From: Neorhizobium huautlense
Lineage (GTDB): Bacteria; Pseudomonadota; Alphaproteobacteria; Rhizobiales; Rhizobiaceae
Direction of reading: 5' to 3'
NCBI RefSeq assembly: GCF_002968575.1
Contig: NZ_PVBM01000014.1
Span: forward strand, 62,001 to 126,000
Length of the DNA: 64,000 nucleotides
Shown here: one piece after another, positions 1-9,578 of the stretch
How the letters are laid out: each line of letters begins with the position of its first letter
Numbering within the stretch: position 1 is the stretch's first letter
The notes under the pieces: model-generated
The model's database searches: none
What the model was told of the DNA's origin: nothing
What the model saw: only the letters and a program-made list of their open reading frames with translations
Made by a program: the position numbers and the translations under genes

Positions 1-1
1 C

Positions 2-382
2 ATGGATGTTTTCAGGACACAGGTCAGCCAGCTTGGACCGCTTCGTTCCCGCATTCAGATCTACGTATCCCAGGACGACCGTGCGCTCAGGATCTCCAGA
101 CGCCTGTTTGGCGGCAAGATCCGTGCCGGTGAGAATACCGATATCGTGCAGTTTGAAGAGCTCGGCATAACGGCCCACGACATTTCCGGCGTGAAGGGTG
201 GCATCGGCAAGAACCACGGCAAGGCATTCGGTGACGATGCCACCATTGCCGGCATCGGACGAACGCTCGCCGATGGAACCCGCAGCAGCCCGCTTCTCAA
301 TGGCTTGGAAACGATCGTGCTCTCCGTTCCCAGACTCGACAATGCCCTGCTCTCCGCTTCCGCGGCGGCGGGACACCGCTGA
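2..382 (+). CDS. C-terminal part of a DUF900-type alpha/beta hydrolase
   Basis: This is the 3' end of a gene that starts before the window; the frame is open to the first base. The residues DVFRTQVSQLGPLRSRI, then YVSQDDRAL and SRRLFGG, match the conserved C-terminal block of DUF900 alpha/beta hydrolases (the Asp in SQDD lies where the acid of the catalytic triad is expected), and the NHGKAF segment fits the region of the catalytic His. The nucleophile part lies outside the window. Family members are esterase-like and often exported, but the substrate is unknown. The last ~30 residues after NHGK are low in similarity to anything I recognise. It is followed 58 bases later by the EF-hand gene on the same strand. 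Confidence 0.75.
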   Translation: MDVFRTQVSQLGPLRSRIQIYVSQDDRALRISRRLFGGKIRAGENTDIVQFEELGITAHDISGVKGGIGKNHGKAFGDDATIAGIGRTLADGTRSSPLLNGLETIVLSVPRLDNALLSASAAAGHR

Positions 383-440
383 ACGCCGCCCAATCTCGGG
401 TGACGAACGATCAACCGCAAACGACACCAGGAGAAATGCA

Positions 441-725
441 ATGTCTGTAATCAGAACTCTTTCGCCGGCTTTTGCCCTTGCCGCTGCTCTTGTTACCGCA
501 CTTCCGGCGGCCGCTCAGGAGCAGGCTTTCCTTACCGCAGATAAAAGCGGTGACGGCTCGCTTACGCAGACCGAATTCAAAACGTTCGTGGATACGATCG
601 CCCAATCAGGAAAGCCGATTGCAGCCAAAATCAAGGCCTCCGGCCGCTATGGGCTCGCCTTCGGCCGCATTGACAAGAACAAGGATGGCCTCGTCTCGGT
701 GGACGAACTCTCATCGCTCAAGTGA
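441..725 (+). CDS. small exported EF-hand calcium-binding protein
   Basis: A 94-residue protein. Residues 1-25 form a signal peptide ending PAAAQE, so it should be periplasmic. Two canonical EF-hand loops follow: DKSGDGSLTQTE (about residues 34-45) and DKNKDGLVSVDE near the C-terminus, each with acidic or polar residues at positions 1, 3, 5 and a Glu at 12. The start ATG at 441 has CAGGAGAA eight bases upstream, which favours it over an in-frame start at 198 that would add unrelated residues. It probably buffers or senses calcium; a partner is not evident. It lies 33 bases before the RND adaptor gene, so it may share a transcript with it. Confidence 0.8.
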   Translation: MSVIRTLSPAFALAAALVTALPAAAQEQAFLTADKSGDGSLTQTEFKTFVDTIAQSGKPIAAKIKASGRYGLAFGRIDKNKDGLVSVDELSSLK

Positions 726-758
726 TCGGCTGACGTAACTGCATCGGGAATCGAAACC

Positions 759-1871
759 ATGTGCCGGTCGACAACTGTATTTGCGATCCTGCCTCTCCTT
801 TGCATGCTCAACGGCATCGCCGCCGCACAGGAGGTTCAGAGGAAAGTCGTCGCGCAATCGCCGACGCGCCAACAGGTGACGCGATATCTTCATTCGACCG
901 GCACATTGAAGGCGGTCAACGCCGTCGATCTTGTCGCCAGGGTGTCGGGAACGCTTGAAAAAATCAACTTCGAGGATGGCGCACGCGTGCGCAAGAACGA
1001 CATCGTCTTCGTGGTCGAACAGGAGCCTTACCGGATCGGTCTGGCGTCAGCCGAAGCGGAACTTGCCCAAGCGCAAGCCAATCTGCAGCAGTCGGATGCC
1101 AATCTGATCCGGCAGGAGGCGTTGTCCAAACAGCAGGTGACCGCCCAGGCGGCGCGCGAATCTGCTGTCGCGCAGAATGAGATTGCCAAAGCCCAGGTAA
1201 CCGCTGCCGAAGCGAAGGTCCGCAGCGCACAGCTCAACCTCAGCTACACCGAGATCCAGGCCCCGTTTGACGGAATTCTTGCAGCTCGCGCAACCGACAT
1301 CGGAGCGTATGTCAACGCGGCATCGGCTCCGAAACTAGCTGCCCTCGTCCAGCCCGATCCAATGCATGTGCTTTTCTCTGCCAACGAACGGCAGGTCATC
1401 GAAATTCGCAAGGCGCTGGCAGAACGGAATATGACGATCGGCGATCTTAGCAAGATCAGAGTGGAATTTGGCCTCCAGGCCGAGGAAGGATACCCCCACT
1501 CCGGCAAGCTCGACTACATCTCTCCCGAGATAGACCCCGCTTCGGGAACTATGACCGTGAGGGGCATCATCGATAATCGTGACTACCTTTTTTCCTCGGG
1601 CATGTTCGCAAAGGTTCGCATTCCGCTTGCGACCCATACGGCGTCTGTCGTCCCGGAAACCGCCGTCGGTAATTCGCAGCAGGGGCGGACCGTTCTTGTC
1701 GTGAATGCGGATAATCGGGTTGAACTGCGCAAAGTGGTCGTCGGCGAAAATGCAGGAGCCGGTTCCCGGGAGATTGTGGAAGGGCTCTCCGACAAAGACC
1801 GCGTTATCGTCCAGGGAGCTGCAGGTGTGCGGCCCGGCGAGACGGTCACGGTGGTCGAGAAACTCCAGTAA
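759..1871 (+). CDS. RND efflux periplasmic adaptor (membrane fusion protein)
   Basis: A 370-residue HlyD/AcrA-type adaptor. Residues 1-23 are a signal peptide (cleavage near IAAAQE). Then come a split lipoyl/barrel-sandwich domain (LVARVSGTLEKINFEDGARV and LSYTEIQAPFDGIL), an alpha hairpin rich in Ala/Gln/Glu (about residues 100-165), a beta-barrel and a membrane-proximal domain (VEGLSDKDRVIVQGAAGVRPGETV). It links the inner-membrane pump to an outer-membrane channel; no TolC-like gene is present here. The pump gene starts 20 bases downstream, so the two form an operon. There is no lipobox Cys at the cleavage site. Substrates cannot be deduced. Confidence 0.92.
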   Translation: MCRSTTVFAILPLLCMLNGIAAAQEVQRKVVAQSPTRQQVTRYLHSTGTLKAVNAVDLVARVSGTLEKINFEDGARVRKNDIVFVVEQEPYRIGLASAEAELAQAQANLQQSDANLIRQEALSKQQVTAQAARESAVAQNEIAKAQVTAAEAKVRSAQLNLSYTEIQAPFDGILAARATDIGAYVNAASAPKLAALVQPDPMHVLFSANERQVIEIRKALAERNMTIGDLSKIRVEFGLQAEEGYPHSGKLDYISPEIDPASGTMTVRGIIDNRDYLFSSGMFAKVRIPLATHTASVVPETAVGNSQQGRTVLVVNADNRVELRKVVVGENAGAGSREIVEGLSDKDRVIVQGAAGVRPGETVTVVEKLQ

Positions 1872-1891
1872 TTCCACCCTACAGGCTTGCT

Positions 1892-4800
1892 ATGATCGCC
1901 AAGTTCTTCATCGATCGACCGATTCTTGCCAACGTCATCGCCATTCTGACGATGATTCTCGGCATCGTGGCGCTAACGCGGCTGCCTGTATCCCAGTATC
2001 CCGATGTGGTGCCGCCATCGGTCCAGGTCACCGCTCGTTATCCCGGCGCCAATGCCGAGACCATTGTTCGCGACGTGGCCCTGCCCATCGAACAAAAAGT
2101 CAATGGTGTCGAAGGCATGCTCTATATGCAGTCAACCGCGACGAGCGATGGGTCCTATACGCTCACCGTCACCTTCGCGATCGGCACCGATCCGGACCAA
2201 GCGCAGATCCTGGTGCAGAACCGGGTGGCAGGGGCCGTTCCCTCGCTACCCGACGCAGTGCAGGCTCAAGGAGTGCAGACCGCCAAACGTTCGACGGCAA
2301 TCCTTGCGATTGTCGCCCTCTCGTCCTCCGATCCAAGCCATGACAGTCTGTTCATGGCAAACTACGCGACGATCAACGTTATCGACCAGATTTCGCGCAT
2401 CCCGGGCATTGGCAACGTGGTTGTCTTCGGCGCCGGACAATACGCGGTCCGCATCTGGATGGATCCGGAACTTCTCGCCGCCCGAAGCCTCGTTCCGGCC
2501 GACATCATCAACGCGATCAACAGGCAGAGCCGCTCCACGTCGGCGGGACAACTCGGTCTTCCGCCGGTGCCGCAGGGTCAGAGTTTTCAATATACCCTCA
2601 GGCTCGATTCCAGGCTGACCGATGTACCCGCGTTCGAAGACATCATCGTCCGCGTGTCGGATGGCGGGCAAGTGATAAGGCTGCGCGATGTGGCGCGTGT
2701 GGAGCTGGGTGCCCAGCAATACAACCAGGACTTCTCGATGGACGGCCGGCCGGCCGCAGGGCTCGCGCTCTTCCTGTTGCCGGAAGCTAACGCCCTTGAC
2801 GTCATGGAGCGCGTCAACATGAAGATGGCGGAACTGTCTGGCGATTTTCCGCAAGGCATGACCCATTCCATTCCCTTCGATACCACCCGTTTCGTCTCCG
2901 CCGCGATCGACGATGTCTATCATACGCTGGCGGAAGCGGCGGTATTGGTGCTCGTGGTCATCCTGATTTTTCTTCAAGACTGGCGAGCGACCTTGGTACC
3001 GGCAACAACCGTCCCGGTCACTATTATCGGTGCCTTCGCTGCGCTCGCGATATTCGGCTTCACCGTCAATCTCTCCACCCTCTTCGCGATTATTCTTGCC
3101 ATCGGCATTGTGGTCGATGACGCCATTGTGGTTGTCGAAGCGGCGGCGAAGCACATCCGAGAGGGTCATTCCCCGCGCGACGCAGCCGTTCTCGCGATGC
3201 GGGAGCTGACAGGCCCCATTCTCGGCATCACGCTTGTTCTGCTGGCCGTATTTCTGCCAGCTTCCTTTCTGCCCGGCCTCAGCGGCGAAATGTACAAGCA
3301 ATTCTCGCTTGTGATAGCGGCAACAGCGCTCATTAGCGCGGTCAACGCGATGTCGCTGAAACCTGCCCAATGCGCCCTCTGGCTGAAGGCACGCCCACCC
3401 GGATACCGCAAGAACATCCTCTCTCGTGGCTTCAACAGGGTCTACGACGCGAGCGAACGCCTCTATGCCGCTATGGTGGCGCGGATGATCCGTGTCAGCA
3501 CAGCGCTGACACTCGTCACCGCCCTACTGGTAGCCTTTTCAGTCTATCTTCTGTCCCGCGTGCCGACGGCTTTCCTGCCCGTCGAGGACCAGGGTTATTT
3601 TCTGGTATCGGTGCAGCTTCCGGAAGGAGCCTCTTTGGAACGGACCCGCGCCGCGCTCGAAACCGTCCGCAAGCGGATCGAGACCGCGGAAGCCGTTGAG
3701 ACGGTCATCGCCATCAGTGGACTATCCGCCCTCAACAACAATGCAGGCCTCGCCAACGCCGGAATCCTCTATGTCATTCTCACGGACTGGAGCGCTCGGA
3801 AAGACGGAGAAGATCTGCTTTCTCTCTACACGAAACTCCACCAGTTGACCGCCGATCTGCCGGATGGTCAGGCGCTGGTCCTTCCGCCGCCTCCGATCCA
3901 GGGCATAGGCAACGCGGCCGGCTTTTCACTGCAGATCGAAGCGCGCGACGGCAATTTCAACTACGCGGCTCTGCAGGAGGTCGCCGCTTCGATTACCGAA
4001 GCGGCGCGGATCAACCCGGTCTTTCGCCAGGCATTCAGTCCCTTTAGGGCCGATGCCCCCCAATTCGCCGTATCCATCGACCGAACCAAGGCCGAAACGG
4101 CGGGCGTCGACATCGGCAACGCCTATGACACGGTCAGTCAGTTCATCGGCTCTTCCTACGCCGGCCAAGTCAATCTTTTCGGGCGGGTTTTCCAGGTCTA
4201 CGTTCAGGCAGAGGCGGGCAAGCGGATCGAACTTGCCGACCTCCAGCAATTGAGGCTCCGGAGCGCGACCGGCCAAATGGTGCCTCTCGGCTCATTGGCG
4301 GAGGTAAAAGCCGTAAGCGGACCTTCACTGATCAGCCTTTACAATCTTTATCCCTCTGCACAAATCATCGGCACGCAGGCCCAGGGCTACAGCACGGGTC
4401 AAGCGCTGGATGAACTGGAAAGGATGACCAGCGATCTACTGCCTGGTGACTTCTCGACCGAATGGACTGCCGTCTCCTATCAGGAGCGCGAACTCGGCGG
4501 GCAGATTTACCTGGTCTACGCCCTCAGCCTCATCCTCGTCTATTTCGTGCTGGCCGGCCAATACGAGAGCTGGTACGCACCCGTTTCGGTGATCGCCACG
4601 GTCCCTCTTGCGCTGATCGGCACAGCGGCCACGCTTCTGGCCGCCAACGCTGCCGTCAATCTCTATACCCAAATTGGTCTCGTGTTGCTGATCGCACTTT
4701 CTGCGAAAAACGCGATTCTCATCGTCGAAACGGCGCGGCATATAAGGCTGACTAGAGGCAGAACGATCCTCGAGGCCGCAGTGGATGCCGCTCGCAGCCG

Positions 4801-5113
4801 CTTCCGTCCGATCCTGATGACGTCAATTGCCTTCATTCTCGGGGTGGTGCCCTTGGTGCTTCAGACCGGCGCAGGTGCCAGTGCCCAGAAGTCCATCGGC
4901 ATCGCCGTGCTGACCGGCATGCTTGGTTCCACATGCTTGACGGTTGTCTTCGTACCGTCCCTGTTTGTGGTGATGCAGCGCCTGGAAGAAAAATTCAGTC
5001 GAAAGCGCCATTTCCTTGCAAACGACTCTGACACCGGGGGCAGCCGACCAATCGCCGGCAAAGTCTCGACGCAACATGAAAACTGCGTCGAAACTCGCAA
5101 AGGCGGTATCTAG
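1892..5113 (+). CDS. RND multidrug efflux pump, HAE1 type
   Basis: A 1073-residue inner-membrane proton/drug antiporter of the AcrB/MexB family. It opens with the usual IAKFFIDRPILANVIAI helix, has two large periplasmic loops, and keeps the proton-relay residues: the Asp pair in GIVVDDAIVVVEA (TM4) and the Lys in LSAKNAILIVE (TM10). About 12 membrane segments are visible. Length is normal for the family (~1040-1070). It is the second gene of the adaptor-pump operon. Its last 4 bases overlap the end of the convergent IclR-type gene. Substrate is not predictable from sequence; the outer-membrane channel must come from elsewhere. Confidence 0.95.
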   Translation: MIAKFFIDRPILANVIAILTMILGIVALTRLPVSQYPDVVPPSVQVTARYPGANAETIVRDVALPIEQKVNGVEGMLYMQSTATSDGSYTLTVTFAIGTDPDQAQILVQNRVAGAVPSLPDAVQAQGVQTAKRSTAILAIVALSSSDPSHDSLFMANYATINVIDQISRIPGIGNVVVFGAGQYAVRIWMDPELLAARSLVPADIINAINRQSRSTSAGQLGLPPVPQGQSFQYTLRLDSRLTDVPAFEDIIVRVSDGGQVIRLRDVARVELGAQQYNQDFSMDGRPAAGLALFLLPEANALDVMERVNMKMAELSGDFPQGMTHSIPFDTTRFVSAAIDDVYHTLAEAAVLVLVVILIFLQDWRATLVPATTVPVTIIGAFAALAIFGFTVNLSTLFAIILAIGIVVDDAIVVVEAAAKHIREGHSPRDAAVLAMRELTGPILGITLVLLAVFLPASFLPGLSGEMYKQFSLVIAATALISAVNAMSLKPAQCALWLKARPPGYRKNILSRGFNRVYDASERLYAAMVARMIRVSTALTLVTALLVAFSVYLLSRVPTAFLPVEDQGYFLVSVQLPEGASLERTRAALETVRKRIETAEAVETVIAISGLSALNNNAGLANAGILYVILTDWSARKDGEDLLSLYTKLHQLTADLPDGQALVLPPPPIQGIGNAAGFSLQIEARDGNFNYAALQEVAASITEAARINPVFRQAFSPFRADAPQFAVSIDRTKAETAGVDIGNAYDTVSQFIGSSYAGQVNLFGRVFQVYVQAEAGKRIELADLQQLRLRSATGQMVPLGSLAEVKAVSGPSLISLYNLYPSAQIIGTQAQGYSTGQALDELERMTSDLLPGDFSTEWTAVSYQERELGGQIYLVYALSLILVYFVLAGQYESWYAPVSVIATVPLALIGTAATLLAANAAVNLYTQIGLVLLIALSAKNAILIVETARHIRLTRGRTILEAAVDAARSRFRPILMTSIAFILGVVPLVLQTGAGASAQKSIGIAVLTGMLGSTCLTVVFVPSLFVVMQRLEEKFSRKRHFLANDSDTGGSRPIAGKVSTQHENCVETRKGGI

Positions 5114-5904
5114 TTTCTTTCCGGCTGGTAGCCGAGCCCGGTGGAGGCAGCAAGCCCCGCCGCGCGCAAGAGCTCGACATATTCGGATTTCCGGCTTTCA
5201 TCGAACCGGAACATCGGAAAGGAAATCGACATCGCCGCGACCGGTTTTCCCAAGTAGTTGAAGATCGGCGCCGCCATGCACCGCACGCCCGCCTCGCTCT
5301 CTTCCACCTCCTCGGCAAAGCCGCGGCTGCGGGTTATATGCAGTTGTTCAAATAGTTCCTGCGGATCGGTGATGGTGCGCGGCGCGAGCTTCGTCAGTTC
5401 CATCTTGTTGATCCGCTCACGGATCTCCTCGTCGTCCCGCCAGGCAAGAAGGGCTTTTCCCAGAGAGGTGCTGTGCAACGGGTTGCGTAGCCCCAGTGTC
5501 GATTTCATCGAGAGACTGTAGGCGGAATCGTATTTGTGAATATAAACCACCTTTTGATCGCGGTCGTCGAGAATGCCGAGATTGATGGATTCGCCGGTTG
5601 CTCGGGAAAGTTTTCCCATCGCCGGGTCCGCCACACGCAGCAGGTCGGTCTGCTCGGTCAGCGAACGGGCCCCGAGGCTGAAGAGTTTCAGCGTTAAGCC
5701 GTATTTTTCCGTCTCCGCATCCTGCTCCACATAGCCGAGATCGACCATGGTCTGCAGCAGGCGATGCGCCGTGGTTTTCGAGGTCATGGCTCGTTGGGCG
5801 AGATCCGCAAGGCTCACCTTTTTCCCCTCGACCAAGGCCTCCATCACGGCAAAGACCTTAAGGACGGCAGCGACATTTTCGGTTTTCGAGTGCAGCTCTG
5901 ACAT
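5110..5904 (-). CDS. IclR-family regulator, KdgR-like
   Basis: A 264-residue protein with an N-terminal winged HTH (VSLADLAQRAMTSKTTAHRLLQTM) and a C-terminal IclR effector domain (INLGILDDRDQKVVYIHK, NPLHSTSLGKALLAW, EEVEESEAGVRCMAAPIF). Similarity over the whole length to enterobacterial KdgR, the repressor of pectin breakdown that responds to 2-keto-3-deoxygluconate, is strong. I chose the ATG at 5904 because it gives KdgR-like length; a GTG at 5976 would add 24 residues with no family match. It is divergent from the rhamnogalacturonyl hydrolase and sugar importer, which it likely controls. The effector could be a different pectin-derived ketosugar. Confidence 0.9.
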   Translation of the reverse strand: MSELHSKTENVAAVLKVFAVMEALVEGKKVSLADLAQRAMTSKTTAHRLLQTMVDLGYVEQDAETEKYGLTLKLFSLGARSLTEQTDLLRVADPAMGKLSRATGESINLGILDDRDQKVVYIHKYDSAYSLSMKSTLGLRNPLHSTSLGKALLAWRDDEEIRERINKMELTKLAPRTITDPQELFEQLHITRSRGFAEEVEESEAGVRCMAAPIFNYLGKPVAAMSISFPMFRFDESRKSEYVELLRAAGLAASTGLGYQPERN

Positions 5905-6054
5905 CGCTTGTTCTATTTTTTTCGAAATCTCATTCTGGAATTTAGAGAAACCGATGTCAAGATAGACAGGCGGCACCCGGAGGCTCCGTCAGGAAGCAGA
6001 CTGCAGCAGAAAAACATGGTTGAAAAGCCAGCAGGAGTGTGATTTCCTAAAATC

Positions 6055-6069
6055 CGGAATAACGTTCCG
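6055..6069. promoter_or_regulatory. candidate IclR-type operator (inverted repeat)
   Basis: In the 188-base gap between the divergent regulator and hydrolase genes, CGGAA-TAACG-TTCCG forms a 5+5 inverted repeat 24 bases before the hydrolase start. Its place suggests the regulator's operator. That is an inference from position and symmetry only; the enterobacterial KdgR box is a different AT-rich sequence. Confidence 0.4.
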
Positions 6070-6092
6070 AATATTTTAAAGGAGGTTTCCGG

Positions 6093-7211
6093 ATGCATCC
6101 GCTGCTGCGGCAGAAGCAACACCTGATCCAGCGCAGTGATGTGTGCAGCCTTATCGATCGGCTAATTGACAACCTTGTCCATATCGAGGATCGCACCGGC
6201 GAATTTCTCCTGCGTCTCGATGACGGCCGCGTTATCGACACCAAGGGCTGGGCGGGTTGGGAATGGACCCATGGCGTCGCCCTTTTTGGACTTCTCAAAT
6301 ATTGGCAGCTGACCGGCAACCAGAAAGTGATGGATATCATCGTCGATTGGTTTGAAGCTCGGCTTGCTGAAGGAACGCCCACGAAGAACATTAATACCGT
6401 CGCACCGTTCCTGACGCTTGCCTATCTCTACGAGATGACGGGGGATTCCCGGTGGCGGCCATACCTGGAAACCTGGGCCGAATGGGTGATGTACGAGATG
6501 CCGCGTACCCGCGAAGGCGGGCTGCAGCATATCGTCTATAACAGCGTCAACGATCAGCAGATGTGGGATGACACGCTGATGATGAGCGTGCTGCCGCTTG
6601 CCAAGATCGGCCTTGTGCTCAAGCGGCCGGAATTCGTGGAAGAGGCAAAATACCAGTTCCTGGTCCACGCCCAATATCTCTCCGATACGGAGACCGGCCT
6701 CTGGTTCCACGGCTGGACGTTCGACGGCAATCATAATTTCGCCCGGGCTCGCTGGGCACGCGGCAATAGCTGGATCACGATCGCCATTCCGGAATTCATC
6801 GAGCTCCTGGATCTTTCCGAAAACGACCCCGTCCGCCGTCACCTGGTGTCCTTGCTCGGCCGGCAGGCAGCCGCGCTGAAACTGCACCAGCATCCATCGG
6901 GCCTGTGGCACACGCTGATCGATGATCCGTCGAGCTATCTGGAAGCCTCGGCGACTGCCGGCTTCGCCTATGGCCTGATGAAGGGCGTGCGCAAGCGGTA
7001 TTTGGGCATCGAATATCTGGAGACCGCCGAGCAGGCAATGAAGGGCGTGATCGATAACATCAGCCCCGACGGAGAACTTCAGCAGGTATCTTTCGGTACG
7101 GCGATGGGCGGCGATCTCGATTTCTATCGGCAGATCAAGCTGACATCCATGCCCTACGGTCAAGCGATGGCCATGCTCTGCCTGACCGAACTTTTGCGCA
7201 GCTTCATCTAG
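6093..7211 (+). CDS. GH88/GH105-type unsaturated rhamnogalacturonyl hydrolase
   Basis: A 372-residue (alpha/alpha)6-barrel enzyme of the YteR/YesR group. It removes the 4,5-unsaturated galacturonic acid that pectin (rhamnogalacturonan) lyases leave at the non-reducing end. Markers are GWAGWEWTHGVALFGL, the acidic centre DQQMWDDTLMM (Asp159-Asp160) and WFHGW...ARARWARGNSW. There is no signal peptide, so it works in the cytoplasm on imported oligosaccharides, which matches the ABC importer that follows. AAAGGAGG is 9 bases before the ATG. No lyase gene is in the window, so polymer cleavage must be done elsewhere or by other organisms. Confidence 0.9.
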   Translation: MHPLLRQKQHLIQRSDVCSLIDRLIDNLVHIEDRTGEFLLRLDDGRVIDTKGWAGWEWTHGVALFGLLKYWQLTGNQKVMDIIVDWFEARLAEGTPTKNINTVAPFLTLAYLYEMTGDSRWRPYLETWAEWVMYEMPRTREGGLQHIVYNSVNDQQMWDDTLMMSVLPLAKIGLVLKRPEFVEEAKYQFLVHAQYLSDTETGLWFHGWTFDGNHNFARARWARGNSWITIAIPEFIELLDLSENDPVRRHLVSLLGRQAAALKLHQHPSGLWHTLIDDPSSYLEASATAGFAYGLMKGVRKRYLGIEYLETAEQAMKGVIDNISPDGELQQVSFGTAMGGDLDFYRQIKLTSMPYGQAMAMLCLTELLRSFI

Positions 7212-7328
7212 CAAGCTGTGCGGACAAGAATGAAGCGTATCCGGCAGGAGGAGCCGTCACGCAAACATGAACGACCGCAACGAATCCGGTGCCGAAAAGG
7301 CGCTCCGGATTAGAAGGAGGAGGATGAA

Positions 7329-8612
7329 ATGACCAAACTGACAAGACGTGCCGTGCTGAGCACCATCGGAGCGGCGGCCGCTGCTTCTGCACTTCCAGCC
7401 ACGCCGCTTTTTGCTGCCGATCGCACGATCCGGCACTATTGGTGGGGCAATCCGGAGCGAGACAAGCGCACCTTTGCAGTCATCGACACGTTCCAGAAGA
7501 AGAACGCCGGAATAAAGGTTTCGGGCGAAACGATCGGCTGGGGCGACTATTGGACCAAGATGGCGACTCAGACCGCAGGCCGGAACATGGCCGACCTCGT
7601 GCAGATGGACTATCGGTTCCTGTTCGAATACGTCCATCGCGGTGCGCTGAAGCCTCTCGATGAATTCGTCGGCAAGAGCCTGATGATCGCCGATTTCGAC
7701 AAAGGCCCGCTTGACGGCGGCAAGGTCGATGGAAAGCTCTACGCCCTCAACATCGGGTCGAACAGCCAGGTGATGGTCCATAATACACGCGCCTTCAAGG
7801 AGGCCGGTATCGATGCCGACCTGATCAACTGGACCTGGGACGACTTCGGCAAGGTTTGCGAAAAGATCACCGCCAAGTCCGGAGGCAAGATGAAGGGGTC
7901 GGACGATCTGTCCCTGATGATCGAGACCTTCGAATCCTGGGTTCGCCAGAATGGCCGGGAATTTTATGGCCCGGAGGGCAAGGTCACGGCGACGGCTGAG
8001 GACGTGGCCGGTTGGTGGCAGATGTGGGCCGACCTGCGCAAGGCCGGGGTCGTCCGCGACAAGAACAAGACCGTCATTCTCGACCCGCCGATTGCGGAGT
8101 CCGGCATTGCCGTTGGCGACACTGCCATGTCCCACTACTGGTCCAACCAGATGGTCGGCATCCAGGCTGTCGCAAAGGACAAGATCGGCGCCGCCATGGT
8201 GCCCCACAAGGCTGGCGGCAAGCCTGGGCAGTTCATCAAGCCCTCGATGTTCCTGTCGCTCAGCCGCGACGCAAAGGACACGGAAGCCGCAATCGCCTAC
8301 ATGAATGCCTGGGTTAACGATCCCGAGATCACCGGTATTCTCGGCCTGGAACGCGGAATCCCTTGTTCGCCCAAGGTCCGCGCAGCGCTGACCCCGAAGC
8401 TGACCGAGGTGGAGAAGCTCTCCGTCGACTACTTCACCGCGATTCAGAGCAAGGTAGGCCCGCTGCCGCTGCCCGCCCCCAAGGGAGCCGGAGAGGTACG
8501 AGACGCCTTCATGCGTATCGGCACTGATGTCGTGCTGGGCAAGGCGGAAGTTGCGGAAGCCGCGGGCATGTTCATCGAGGACGCCCAGGCAATCGTCGAG
8601 CGCGCCCAGTAA
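7329..8612 (+). CDS. sugar ABC transporter substrate-binding protein (family 1)
   Basis: A 427-residue periplasmic binding protein. The N-terminus MTKLTRRAVLSTIG followed by an Ala-rich stretch ending PLFAAD is a signal peptide with a twin Arg, so Tat export is possible. The body has the family-1 pattern (RHYWWGNPERDKRTFAVIDTF, YALNIGSNSQVMVHNTRAF, WTWDDFGKVCEKI). AGAAGGAGGAGG sits just before the ATG. Context (GH105 hydrolase before, two permeases and an ATPase after) points to oligosaccharides from rhamnogalacturonan or polygalacturonate. The exact ligand is inferred. Confidence 0.92.
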   Translation: MTKLTRRAVLSTIGAAAAASALPATPLFAADRTIRHYWWGNPERDKRTFAVIDTFQKKNAGIKVSGETIGWGDYWTKMATQTAGRNMADLVQMDYRFLFEYVHRGALKPLDEFVGKSLMIADFDKGPLDGGKVDGKLYALNIGSNSQVMVHNTRAFKEAGIDADLINWTWDDFGKVCEKITAKSGGKMKGSDDLSLMIETFESWVRQNGREFYGPEGKVTATAEDVAGWWQMWADLRKAGVVRDKNKTVILDPPIAESGIAVGDTAMSHYWSNQMVGIQAVAKDKIGAAMVPHKAGGKPGQFIKPSMFLSLSRDAKDTEAAIAYMNAWVNDPEITGILGLERGIPCSPKVRAALTPKLTEVEKLSVDYFTAIQSKVGPLPLPAPKGAGEVRDAFMRIGTDVVLGKAEVAEAAGMFIEDAQAIVERAQ

Positions 8613-8629
8613 GAGGCGCCGGGATATCA

Positions 8630-8659
8630 AGGCCCCGGTCATTCCTGCCGCCGGGGCCT
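8630..8659 (+). other. stem-loop between binding-protein and permease genes
   Basis: AGGCCCCGG (8630-8638) and CCGGGGCCT (8651-8659) are a perfect 9-bp inverted repeat with a 12-base loop, lying 17 bases after the binding-protein stop. There is no T-run, so it is more likely a partial terminator or 3' RNA-stabilising hairpin that keeps the binding-protein message more abundant than the permease part, as is common in sugar ABC operons. Confidence 0.65.
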
Positions 8660-8684
8660 CTCTTCCGACAACAAGGTCGTTTCG

Positions 8685-9578
8685 ATGAAACGTTTTTTTG
8701 CCCGCAATGCACCGGCCTATGTGTTTCTTCTTCCATGGTTGATCGGATTTTTCCTGCTCGCTTTGGGGCCGATCCTGGCATCGCTTTATCTTTCCTTCAC
8801 CCGCTATGACATGGTGAGCGCGCCCCGATGGATCGGTTGGGGCAATTACGAATATATGTTCACGCGCGACCGGCGGTTCTGGAAAGCGCTGGAGGTGACG
8901 TTTACCTACGTTGCGCTGGCTGTGCCCGCTCGCCTGATCATGGCGCTGGGTGTCGCCATGCTGCTCGACAAGGGTCTGCGGACGATCGGCCTTTACCGAG
9001 CCATATTCTACCTGCCGTCGCTGCTCGGCGCTTCCATTGCCATCGCCATCCTATGGCGCCAACTTTTCGCTGCCGATGGTGTGGTCAATCAGGTTCTGGC
9101 GATGGTGGGAATTCAGGGAGCGTCGTGGATCACCGATCCCGACACCTCGCTTTATACGCTGGTGGTGCTCGCTATGTGGCAATTCGGCTCGCCGATGCTG
9201 ATCTTTCTGGCGGGCCTGCGCGGCATACCGCGCGATCTTTACGAGGCGGCGGAAATCGATGGCACACCTCGCTGGCGGCAATTCACCCGCATCACTCTGC
9301 CGCTTCTTGCCCCGGTGATCTTCTTCAATCTGGTGCTGCAGACCATCGATTCCTTCAAGACCTTTTCGAGCGCCTTCATCATCTCCAACGGCACCGGCGC
9401 TCCCGCAGACAGCCTCCTGTTTTATACGGTCTACCTGTTCAACGAGGCCTTCAAGTTCTTCCGCATGGGCTACGCATCGGCGCTAGCCTGGTTCCTGCTG
9501 GTCATCATCGCGACCTTCACCGCGATTGCGTTTTTCACGTCTAAATATTGGGTGCACTATGAAAACGAGCGCGACTGA
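8685..9578 (+). CDS. sugar ABC transporter permease (MalF/UgpA type)
   Basis: A 297-residue inner-membrane protein with six predicted helices, starting MKRFFARNAPAYVFLLPWLIGFFLLALGP. The cytoplasmic EAA loop YEAAEIDGTPRWRQFTRITL, which docks on the ATPase, is near residues 185-205. It pairs with the next permease to form the channel. It overlaps the following gene by 20 bases if that gene starts at 9559, a sign of translational coupling. Same operon as the binding protein. Confidence 0.93.
   Translation: MKRFFARNAPAYVFLLPWLIGFFLLALGPILASLYLSFTRYDMVSAPRWIGWGNYEYMFTRDRRFWKALEVTFTYVALAVPARLIMALGVAMLLDKGLRTIGLYRAIFYLPSLLGASIAIAILWRQLFAADGVVNQVLAMVGIQGASWITDPDTSLYTLVVLAMWQFGSPMLIFLAGLRGIPRDLYEAAEIDGTPRWRQFTRITLPLLAPVIFFNLVLQTIDSFKTFSSAFIISNGTGAPADSLLFYTVYLFNEAFKFFRMGYASALAWFLLVIIATFTAIAFFTSKYWVHYENERD

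Noticed and set aside
2246..3370. 374-codon frame antisense to the RND pump
   Set aside because: A codon-bias shadow in GC-rich DNA; its His/Asp/Arg-rich composition and lack of motifs fit an artefact.
6162..7214. 350-codon frame antisense to the GH105 gene
   Set aside because: Shadow of a well-supported enzyme gene on the other strand.
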